A stretch of DNA of 23,182 nt from the NCBI GenBank assembly GCA_964605155.1, contig CAZSAK010000030.1, positions 1 to 23,182 on the forward strand, given 5' to 3'. Position numbers and translations under genes: made by a program. The notes beneath the pieces are model-generated. The model was not told where the DNA came from. It saw only the letters and a list, made by a program, of their open reading frames with translations, and ran no database searches. Position 1 is the stretch's first letter; each line of letters opens with the position of its first letter. This document shows positions 1 through 6,104 of this stretch, one piece after another. Source of the stretch: CAZSAK01 sp964605155. GTDB lineage: Bacteria; Pseudomonadota; Gammaproteobacteria; SZUA-140.

Positions 1-228
1 GGCGTACTCCAGGCTGCGGCGGTTACACAGCCCGGTAAGGTCATCATGTGAAACAAGATAATGTAATCGTGCTTCAACGACCTTACGCTCTGCGAGCTCC
101 GTTTCCAGCTCAACCTCGCGGTGTTTGCGCAGGTCACGTTCCTGTTTCAATGACAGTGCGGAAATCACCCTGGGTATCAGCACTGCGCGCCTAATGGGCT
201 TGAAAATGATGTCGGTAGCACCGGCCTC
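1..228 (-). pseudogene. 3' part of the response regulator-GGDEF gene, out of frame with its 5' part
   Basis: Read on the minus strand in the frame ending at base 1, this stretch gives the end of a receiver domain (EAGATDIIFKPI, including the conserved KP pair), then a helical charged linker (KQERDLRKHREVELETELAERK) and the opening of a GGDEF domain (HDDLTGLCNRRSLEYA). The GGDEF domain runs off the window. In the family this domain makes c-di-GMP from two GTP, but the catalytic GG(D/E)EF loop lies outside the window. The frame is shifted relative to the upstream receiver half (191-622). A stop codon in this frame just upstream, near 250, means it cannot be an independent gene start. Either the gene is really broken or one base call or assembly step is wrong. 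I am confident of the domain identity and less sure that the lesion is biological. Confidence 0.72.
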
Positions 229-622
229 GCCACATTGCATTAGCGGTAATCATGATAACGGGTATGTCTGCGAGTTTTTCCTGAATGCGTATTCTGCGGC
301 AGACTTCATAGCCGTCCATTTTGGGCATCATGACATCAAGTAAGACGATATCGATTTCTTCACCCTCGGTAGCGGTATGGGTCCGTAGGAGATTGAGCGC
401 GCGTTCACCGCTGTTTGCGGTCAGGATGTTTGAGAATCCACTTTTCTTCAGCATCGATTCCGTCAGATCAAGATTATCCTCGAGGTCATCAACGATCAGG
501 ATCCGCATCTTGCGCAGTTGATCAAGATTTGTCTCGACACTGGGTTGCTTTTTGCCCGATTTGTAGTCCGGAAGGGTAGGGATATCCAAGGCAAGACCTG
601 TATTTTTAACTGGATTCACCAT
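191..622 (-). CDS. Response regulator receiver domain, 5' part of a frameshifted receiver-GGDEF gene
   Basis: A short low-complexity N-terminus is followed by a CheY-like receiver: MRILIVDDLEDN with the acidic pair, LLDVMMPKMDGYEVCRRIR with the phospho-acceptor Asp, and PVIMITANA with the conserved Thr. After ITANA the frame degenerates (MWRGRCYRHHFQAH, stop at 191), while the true continuation EAGATDIIFKPI sits in another frame. Between the ITANA codon block and the EAGA codons only 7 nt remain (229-235), where family members usually have about nine residues, so a small deletion of roughly 20 nt is the simplest explanation. I chose the ATG at 622. A TTG at 634 is also possible, and neither has a good Shine-Dalgarno sequence. 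If the product is made, it is a receiver lacking its last helix and output domain. Confidence 0.75.
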   Translation of the reverse strand: MVNPVKNTGLALDIPTLPDYKSGKKQPSVETNLDQLRKMRILIVDDLEDNLDLTESMLKKSGFSNILTANSGERALNLLRTHTATEGEEIDIVLLDVMMPKMDGYEVCRRIRIQEKLADIPVIMITANAMWRGRCYRHHFQAH

Positions 623-738
623 GCTCTCATTCAATCAATTATCTGACTCATTCCAAACACTTCAAGTAGGAAACGGCACCGAAACAGATTCAGTCTTAAT
701 TATATGAATCAAGTTAACCTGTGGATTTTTTTAATATT

Positions 739-774
739 ATAACGTCGGTTGCCTTAATGACGTTATATATAACG
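739..774. repeat. Overlapping inverted repeats in the spacer between the FlhB-like gene and the response regulator
   Basis: ATAACGTC at 739-746 is perfectly inverted as GACGTTAT at 759-766 (12-nt loop). The second arm is shared with a perfect 14-nt palindrome, CGTTATATATAACG, at 761-774. The stems have no T-run after them on either strand, so this does not look like an intrinsic terminator. It lies in the only regulatory space upstream of the response regulator (minus strand) and downstream of the FlhB-like gene. A regulator binding site is the most natural reading, but no regulator can be named. Confidence 0.45.
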
Positions 775-833
775 GCAGTCGGAGTGATATCTTTAAACCC
801 GCATTCTTATGTAACTGTTTGATAAAAAAGGAA

Positions 834-1133
834 TTATACCTCAGGAGGACGTCTGTGTACAACACTTTTACCGCTGATATGATAGGCGAAAGCGATGATC
901 TCCGCCACTGCCAGATACAACGATTGGGGAATCTCATCACCCAGTTCCAGCTGAGACAGCAGTCTGACCAGTTCGGGATCTTCATACAGGGGAATATCAT
1001 GTTCCCGCGCGATATCTTGGATCTCTTCAGCGATATGTCCCTTGCCTTTGGCGATTACTCGGGGAGCGCTATCGCCATCATAACGTAGTGCAACGGTCGA
1101 TTTGTCCTTTTCCCCTGTCTTATGCGTTGTCAT
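834..1133 (-). CDS. FlhB-like protein: isolated C-terminal cytoplasmic domain of the flagellar export switch
   Basis: About 99 residues from the ATG at 1133. STVALRYDGDSAPRVIAKGKGHIAEEIQDIAREHDIPL... and DEIPQSLYLAVAEIIAFAY match the C-terminal part of FlhB, the export-gate switch of flagellar type III secretion. The whole transmembrane region is absent. The protein starts just past where the autocleaving NPTH motif would be, so it corresponds to the part FlhB releases after cleavage. Stand-alone proteins of this type (FhlB-like) are known and their role is unclear. The start lies inside the end of the FliK-like gene (14-nt overlap), with AAGG about 9 nt upstream, so the two are probably translationally coupled. 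It could tune substrate switching of the real FlhB, or be a relic. No other flagellar gene is in the window. Confidence 0.85.
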   Translation of the reverse strand: MTTHKTGEKDKSTVALRYDGDSAPRVIAKGKGHIAEEIQDIAREHDIPLYEDPELVRLLSQLELGDEIPQSLYLAVAEIIAFAYHISGKSVVHRRPPEV

Positions 1134-2241
1134 CGATGTATACCTTGGGCGATTTTTTAGCTGCGGGAGGCGGTGTTCCAAGTCGGCAGTATGTCGCTCC
1201 TATCTGGAGCCCTGCTTCATTGTATCCTTTGTTCAGTTCCTGGAGGTGTTGCTTAATGGCATCAACCGTTGATTGTCGTTCCGCCCACAATGTAGTCCAT
1301 ACCTGTTCCTGACTGAATGTGACAGTCGCATATATGATACCCAGATTTTCCATTTCCATCGATATGGATGCAGACCATCGATTCTGGTTCTCTTCGGTAT
1401 GGGATTGTTGATCCCGAAAGATACTCATCTGGATTACATCAATCCGGTCATCAACGCGCAGGGGCAATTCAAAAGACAATACGGGTGCTGTATTTCCTTC
1501 GCTCGACAACGAGGTGATCTGATTGATATGCAGGCGTGCGATTGCGCCGTTGACCTGGTGAAGCAGTTCTTCCATGATTTGACTAGATGGTTGATGACCT
1601 TTTGCAGGGGTGGGCGGCGCCGATCTTGTATCCATCGCCCTTCGGAGAACATATAGCAGCCTTAGCAGATTCCCCTTGATGTCCTGATCGATAGAATCAT
1701 CCTCGCATTCACCGATGGATGCCGCAGTGATCAATTTATTCTCGAGAAATAGTCCTGACAGGAGTAATGCCCGTTTGATGCCAGCTGCATCCGAAACCTT
1801 TTTTTCACTGGGAATGTTACGTATGGTCTTCCTGATCTGCTCGAGTAAACTGTGCGGCAATATCCCTGATGATCGATGCCCCTCGTTGCTCAGTAATACC
1901 AGATTCCCCAGCAGGGGACGCAGCGGTAACTGGCGAGGCATCAAATATTTGAGCATCTCTGTTTCAGCTTGTGAGGTGGGTGGGTTACCGACAACCTTGA
2001 GCAACGCTCGCGGTTCGGTTTGTATGACCTCGAGTTTTAGCTGTTGACCCGGTGAGGATTTCAATTGCCGGCCACTTGCCTCAATCGTCGTTGTGCCGAT
2101 GCGTAGCACGATCTGTCCTGGCGAGGTGACCTTAATTACCGTGGCGTTCAGTAATTGCCCCACTTGCAACGCGTTATGAACCCGCGTCGATGAAGGGGAC
2201 GAGGTGAGGTGCAATAACGGTGTAGCTGTGTTGATGTCCAA
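1120..2241 (-). CDS. fliK: FliK-like flagellar hook-length control protein
   Basis: 373 residues. The N-terminal half is variable: residues ~25-85 look like a small beta-rich domain (VGQLLNATVIKV...LRIGTTTIEASG), followed by helical linkers. The C-terminal ~120 residues carry the FliK C-terminal (Flg_hook) pattern: FELPLRVDDRIDVIQMSI, then SASISMEMENLGIIYATVTF, VWTTLWAERQSTVDAIKQHL, and a final GLQIGATYCRL. In the family this domain contacts FlhB to switch export from hook to filament subunits. Pairing with an isolated FlhB C-terminal domain immediately downstream fits that partnership. The first codon is TTG at 2241, with AGGG only a few bases upstream, so the start is uncertain. It may be a second, non-canonical FliK rather than the main flagellar one. 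Confidence 0.8.
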   Translation of the reverse strand: MDINTATPLLHLTSSPSSTRVHNALQVGQLLNATVIKVTSPGQIVLRIGTTTIEASGRQLKSSPGQQLKLEVIQTEPRALLKVVGNPPTSQAETEMLKYLMPRQLPLRPLLGNLVLLSNEGHRSSGILPHSLLEQIRKTIRNIPSEKKVSDAAGIKRALLLSGLFLENKLITAASIGECEDDSIDQDIKGNLLRLLYVLRRAMDTRSAPPTPAKGHQPSSQIMEELLHQVNGAIARLHINQITSLSSEGNTAPVLSFELPLRVDDRIDVIQMSIFRDQQSHTEENQNRWSASISMEMENLGIIYATVTFSQEQVWTTLWAERQSTVDAIKQHLQELNKGYNEAGLQIGATYCRLGTPPPAAKKSPKVYIDDNA

Positions 2242-2279
2242 AATCCCTATCCAAAAGGTATAAACTATACCCTCCCGGG

Positions 2280-2310
2280 ATTATAATCAAATTATTTATA
2301 TAATCAGCAA
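2280..2310 (-). promoter_or_regulatory. Candidate promoter for the FliK-like/FlhB-like pair
   Basis: On the minus strand a perfect TATAAT (2285 to 2280) is preceded by TTGCTG (2310 to 2305) with a 19-nt spacer, which is slightly long. It lies about 40 nt upstream of the FliK-like start. The divergent spacer also holds GGTATA-AAC-TATACC at 2257-2271, an inverted repeat positioned between this promoter and the gene, and AT-rich palindromes around 2279-2288. This is a pattern match only. Confidence 0.3.
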
Positions 2311-2397
2311 GTTATGGAATTTTAGTCTTACATCAATATGCCTGTAGCACACAGTGGCCTGATAGATGCATGAATATAATCGGTTAGAGGCATCATA

Positions 2398-3312
2398 ATG
2401 ATCCATCAGGCTAAACAAAAAAACCAGTTGTGGTATGTCCGACGCGATAATGCAGTGCAAGGCCCGTATCCGGAAGGGTTGATTTCGCGCTATATCCTGT
2501 TGGGCAGGATCCATAAATCGGATGAGGTAAGCACCGGTGATAATGTGTGGGTCAAGGTGGCAGATATGCCTGCACTGATACCGGAGGTTATGCAGTTGGA
2601 TATGGATGATCCTGTTTCACGTCAACGCCTGATGGCGGCCAAGCGCTGGGCGGACGAACGTGGTATGGAAAATCGACGTCAGACCAGCCAGGATATGCAT
2701 CGGGACAAACGCGCCTCTGATCGGCGCAGTTCCGTAGTTGTTGAAGAGGCAAAACGCAGAAATATCGGTGAGGACACCCGCGAAAGACGGCAACGAATAA
2801 AGAAAGAACGGTTGTTGGCTGGATTGATTGCGGTGAGTATTGTTATCGCCACGGGAACCGCTTTCTACCTGACCAAGCCCAGGCCAAACATCAGTCGGAT
2901 TGACTGTGAAGCACCATCACAGGCCGGAGTGAACTGGAATAATTGTCACAAGGAAGGGTCGGTCTTGATTGATGCCGATCTGATCGGTGCGATGATGACC
3001 AACATGGACCTTGGTAATTCCGATTTACATAACAGTCAGCTGGTGAAGGCCGACCTTTCATATTCCAATCTCTCCGTCTCTGACTTGAATGGTGCGGATC
3101 TGCGCGCGGCGATCCTGGTGGGTGTTAATCTGCGACAAAGTAATCTTGCGAATGCAAATCTCGAGAATGCTGATCTGTCTTACGCGGATCTGAGCGGTGC
3201 TAACATACAGGGTGCGCGAATGGACGGCGTGAAACTGGACAGCGCCATCTGGATTGATGGACGCAAGTGCGGAATCGGGTCGACAGGACAGTGCCTGTCT
3301 GAAAAACGATAG
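2398..3312 (+). CDS. GYF_2-like domain, transmembrane helix and periplasmic pentapeptide-repeat protein
   Basis: 304 residues. Residues ~11-62 (WYVRRDNAVQGPYPEGLI...VWVKVADMPALIP) resemble the GYF_2 domain, a small ligand-binding fold often N-terminal in bacterial membrane proteins. Next comes a very basic, hydrophilic stretch (~75-138), then one membrane helix (~139-158, LLAGLIAVSIVIATGTAFYL). From ~191 to ~285 there are tandem pentapeptides of A(D/N)LXX type (LIDADL, VKADLSYSNL, NGADLRAAIL, ANANLENADLSYADLSGANI). The positive-inside rule puts the GYF-like domain in the cytoplasm and the repeat beta-helix in the periplasm. Two cysteines precede the repeats (~170, 183) and two follow them, which could be disulfide caps. 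The ATG has AGAGG upstream. It stands alone between divergent and convergent neighbours. Its function is not known to me. Confidence 0.82.
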   Translation: MIHQAKQKNQLWYVRRDNAVQGPYPEGLISRYILLGRIHKSDEVSTGDNVWVKVADMPALIPEVMQLDMDDPVSRQRLMAAKRWADERGMENRRQTSQDMHRDKRASDRRSSVVVEEAKRRNIGEDTRERRQRIKKERLLAGLIAVSIVIATGTAFYLTKPRPNISRIDCEAPSQAGVNWNNCHKEGSVLIDADLIGAMMTNMDLGNSDLHNSQLVKADLSYSNLSVSDLNGADLRAAILVGVNLRQSNLANANLENADLSYADLSGANIQGARMDGVKLDSAIWIDGRKCGIGSTGQCLSEKR

Positions 3313-3334
3313 GGCGGGAAATGCCCGGAAAATA

Positions 3335-3913
3335 TTATTCGTTTTCAGGGAACGATTCTACAGTATACCGGTATATCCGCAATGTATCAGACCAGTAATC
3401 AGGGGCAAGCCCCGCCTTTTGTTTGAGTTGCATGAGGAAGCTTGCCGGATCTGGTAATGATTGCCAGACACTGGGGAGAAAGGTGCCACGGTGTAAACGA
3501 CCTTCTTCCAGGATCAGACCGTCCTTGCCAACCACCAGTTGGGAAACCAGGTCTTCCTGTGATGTAAATTGCATCTCCGTAAAGGGATTTAATATAGAGA
3601 TATGAATATCCAGCAGCTCAAACTCCGATCGTGATATGGCGGAAAAACGTGGGTCGGAGAAGGCGGCTGCATAGGCGTTTTGTGCAACGTCGACTACCAG
3701 CGGCCGGATAGCCTCGAGTATGCCGATGCAACCCCGTAACATGCGGTTGATCTTCAAGGTGACGAATGTGGCGCGAGATTGCTGTAATTCAAGTGCGTAT
3801 TGTTCCAGATTGACCACAAGAGGCGTGTCATGGGTCAGACTGTGTTCTATGGAAGCTAAAGCGGTGTCGATCAGGATTTGCTTATGTTCGGGAGTCAGGA
3901 CGGTCATCTGCAT
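3335..3913 (-). CDS. amrA: AmmeMemoRadiSam system protein A (AMMECR1 domain)
   Basis: 192 residues, one AMMECR1 domain. The hallmark LRGCIG motif is present (RMLRGCIGILEAIRPLVVDVAQNAYAAAFSDPRF), followed by EFELLDIHISILNPF and the conserved end region HRGTFLPSVWQSLPDPASFLMQLKQKAGL. The family is conserved from bacteria and archaea to humans, and its biochemical activity has not been firmly assigned as far as I know. The gene starts 11 nt after the MEMO-family gene stops, on the same strand, so the two are almost certainly co-transcribed. The radical SAM partner lies just beyond, in the opposite orientation. An alternative ATG two codons downstream (MTVLTPEH) cannot be excluded. Confidence 0.95.
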   Translation of the reverse strand: MQMTVLTPEHKQILIDTALASIEHSLTHDTPLVVNLEQYALELQQSRATFVTLKINRMLRGCIGILEAIRPLVVDVAQNAYAAAFSDPRFSAISRSEFELLDIHISILNPFTEMQFTSQEDLVSQLVVGKDGLILEEGRLHRGTFLPSVWQSLPDPASFLMQLKQKAGLAPDYWSDTLRIYRYTVESFPENE

Positions 3914-3924
3914 TATGCGCCGGA

Positions 3925-4713
3925 TCAGTTGAACACGAAGGCGCCGTATCCAACGACCTGGTCACGGGGACCAGCCGTATCGCCTGAATTACGCAGATCA
4001 ATGGTTTGCGGATGCAATCCCATTTTTTTTGCAATTACGAGCAGACCATTGATGGGGATTCTCCCGCAGGCGCATTCATACTCGATGGCGTCGGGGTTGA
4101 GTGTTTCAATTGCATGTGATGTGGCGCGATCGAGTCTAAGAGCCGTATCATAGTCGTAATAATGGCTCAGATCGGAACTGATGACGATGAGTGTCTCATC
4201 ACCGTCCCATACCATTTCCAGTACGTCACAGACCTCTTCAGGCGTAGTACTGCCAACAACCAGGGGTATCATGCTAAAATCGCCCAGTATCTCCTGTAGG
4301 AAAGGCAAGTGGACCTCCAGGCTGTGTTCGTTGGCGTGAGCTTCGTCCAGAATCTGTACCTGTGGAAGATCTGTAAGCCGACGGATGGCGATTTGATCCA
4401 CTGGGATTGTGCCTAGGGGGGTGACGAAACGATCAGCGCTGCTAGCGGCGATTCCATAGAACGGTACACGATGCGCAGGGCCCAGCAGAACGACACGTTT
4501 AATCCGGTCACGCCCTGCTTGAATCCGGGCATAGGCACTTGCTGCAACGGGACCTGAATAGATATAACCTGCATGCGGTGCGATGATGGCCTTGGGAACG
4601 GGGCCTTGTTGTTGTGCTGTATGTTGCAGCATATGTACTATCGTCTGATGCAGCTGTCTGGCATCTGCAGGATAAAATGAGCCGGCTACCGCCGGTTTTC
4701 TGATCGAGGACAT
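3925..4713 (-). CDS. amrB: AmmeMemoRadiSam system protein B (MEMO1 family)
   Basis: 262 residues, the full length of a MEMO domain, related in fold to class III extradiol dioxygenases. Visible landmarks are AGSFYPAD at the start, APHAGYIYSGPVAASAY (His ~47), LLGPAHRVPFYGI (His ~81), NEHSLEVHLPFLQ, VISSDLSHYYDYDTA and ECACGRIPINGLLV. The two N-terminal histidines and the cysteine of the ACGRxPI segment correspond to the metal-site residues described for human MEMO1. Metal binding here is inferred from that. The ATG has GGAG about 8 nt upstream. It is first in a two-gene unit with the AMMECR1 gene and divergent from the radical SAM gene, with a 233-nt shared upstream region. Confidence 0.95.
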   Translation of the reverse strand: MSSIRKPAVAGSFYPADARQLHQTIVHMLQHTAQQQGPVPKAIIAPHAGYIYSGPVAASAYARIQAGRDRIKRVVLLGPAHRVPFYGIAASSADRFVTPLGTIPVDQIAIRRLTDLPQVQILDEAHANEHSLEVHLPFLQEILGDFSMIPLVVGSTTPEEVCDVLEMVWDGDETLIVISSDLSHYYDYDTALRLDRATSHAIETLNPDAIEYECACGRIPINGLLVIAKKMGLHPQTIDLRNSGDTAGPRDQVVGYGAFVFN

Positions 4714-4946
4714 ATACTACTCCGGAACAATGCTCTCCTTTCCCCCGCACTGAGTGAGAAGGGATGACTTCTTTCTATAATCCCTAGATAATGTATGGCC
4801 AATGGTTTGGCTATTCAAGTCAATATCGCGGGTTTTTTGTTGAACCGTAACAGTTGGTTTTTAACAATCCGGCACCAGTATAGAGTAATCAACGCAGATG
4901 CTTTCCGGCATTTACCCGCAAATGATCAAACTAGCAGGTAAGGATC
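4714..4946. promoter_or_regulatory. Divergent regulatory region between amrB and amrS
   Basis: These 233 nt contain no gene. Because amrB and amrS diverge, both promoters should lie here. Weak candidates are TTGAAC (4840-4845) and TATAGA (4879-4884) on the plus strand, not at an ideal mutual spacing. On the minus strand TTGAAT is followed after 17 nt by TACATT, around 4790-4816. A short inverted repeat GCCAA-TGGT-TTGGC (4798-4811) lies in the middle of the minus-strand candidate. No strong operator or riboswitch is recognised. Confidence 0.3.
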
Positions 4947-6050
4947 ATGACACTTCAAACAGATTCATCAGACATCGTATCAACGAAATACTGGCACAAG
5001 CTTGAGGACGGTCGTATCCAGTGTGATTTGTGCCCGCGATTTTGCAAACTGCATGAAGGCCAACATGGCCTGTGCTTTGTTCGGGCATGCCAGAATGGAG
5101 AAATTGTCCTTACTACCTATGGCCGATCGAGCGGCTATTGCATCGATCCTATAGAAAAGAAGCCGCTCAATCATTTTCTGCCCGGAACACCGGTGCTGTC
5201 TTTCGGCACCGCCGGCTGTAACCTTGCCTGTAAATTTTGTCAGAATTGGGATATCAGTAAATCACGCGAAATCGATACCCTGGCCGATGCCGCCTCCCCG
5301 GAGGTCATCGCCAGGGCAGCCGCAGATCTCCAATGCCGCAGCGTGGCATTCACCTACAACGACCCGGTGATCTTTCATGAATATGCCATCGATGTGGCCA
5401 GGGCCTGCAAGCAACATGACATCAAAACGGTTGCAGTGACGGCCGGCTATGTTTGCCCGGAGCCACGCGAGGAATTCTACCGCTTTATAGATGCTGCCAA
5501 TATCGACCTCAAGGCGTTTACGGAGCGCTTCTATAAGTACATCACGGGTTCCCACCTTGCGGCGGTGCTGGAGACGCTGGTCTATCTAAAGCACCATACA
5601 GACGTCTGGTTTGAACTGACGACCTTGCTGATCCCGGGTGAAAATGATTCTGACAAGGAACTGGAGGAAATGACCCAGTGGGTGGTCGAACATCTCGGGC
5701 CGGATGTGCCGATGCATTTCACCGCGTTTCATCCCGACTGGAAGATGATGGACAGGACGTCGACACCGCGCAGGACATTGTCCAGGGCGCGGGAGATTGC
5801 CATGAAAAACGGCGTACGCTATGCCTATACCGGCAATATCCACGACCTCGAAGGCGAGAGCACCTATTGTCATCATTGCGGGAAACGGCTGATTGGGCGC
5901 GACTGGTATGTGCTGAGTGAATGGAACCTGACGCCGGACGGCCGTTGTAAATTCTGTGATACGCCGTGTGCAGGTGTGTTTGAACAGCAGCCCGGCGATT
6001 GGGGGGCAAAACGAGTCCCGGTGCGCCTCATGGATTATGCGGCTGCATGA
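4947..6050 (+). CDS. amrS: AmmeMemoRadiSam system radical SAM enzyme
   Basis: 367 residues. The N-terminus is cysteine-rich (CDLCPRFC at ~26-33, then C ~43 and C ~48). The radical SAM motif CxxxCxxC is at ~91-98 (GTAGCNLACKFCQNW). Next are the beta-barrel landmarks VAFTYNDPVIFHEY, NIDLKAFTERFY and ELTTLLIPGEND. The C-terminal tail has a zinc-ribbon-like set (YCHHCGKR ... CKFCDTPC, ~307-340). The family resembles pyruvate formate-lyase activating enzymes and should bind a 4Fe-4S cluster and cleave S-adenosylmethionine. The substrate is not known to me. Constant association with the AMMECR1 and MEMO homologues suggests the three act in one modification reaction. It is convergent with the kinase gene downstream (54-nt gap, no clear terminator). 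Confidence 0.95.
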   Translation: MTLQTDSSDIVSTKYWHKLEDGRIQCDLCPRFCKLHEGQHGLCFVRACQNGEIVLTTYGRSSGYCIDPIEKKPLNHFLPGTPVLSFGTAGCNLACKFCQNWDISKSREIDTLADAASPEVIARAAADLQCRSVAFTYNDPVIFHEYAIDVARACKQHDIKTVAVTAGYVCPEPREEFYRFIDAANIDLKAFTERFYKYITGSHLAAVLETLVYLKHHTDVWFELTTLLIPGENDSDKELEEMTQWVVEHLGPDVPMHFTAFHPDWKMMDRTSTPRRTLSRAREIAMKNGVRYAYTGNIHDLEGESTYCHHCGKRLIGRDWYVLSEWNLTPDGRCKFCDTPCAGVFEQQPGDWGAKRVPVRLMDYAAA

Positions 6051-6104
6051 TATAGCCATTGCCGTGAAACGACAGACCTGTTTTTTACTTCGGATCGAGC
6101 ATAA

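Noticed and set aside
739..766. Inverted repeat as terminator of the FlhB-like gene
   Set aside because: On the minus strand the hairpin is followed by an A-rich, not T-rich, tract, so it was listed as a repeat or operator candidate instead.
3312..3335. Small hairpin CGGG-AAATG-CCCG as a bidirectional terminator between the pentapeptide gene and amrA
   Set aside because: The stem is only 4 bp and there is no T-run on either side.
6051..6104. Terminator between convergent amrS and the kinase gene
   Set aside because: A T6 run is present but no convincing stem precedes it on either strand.
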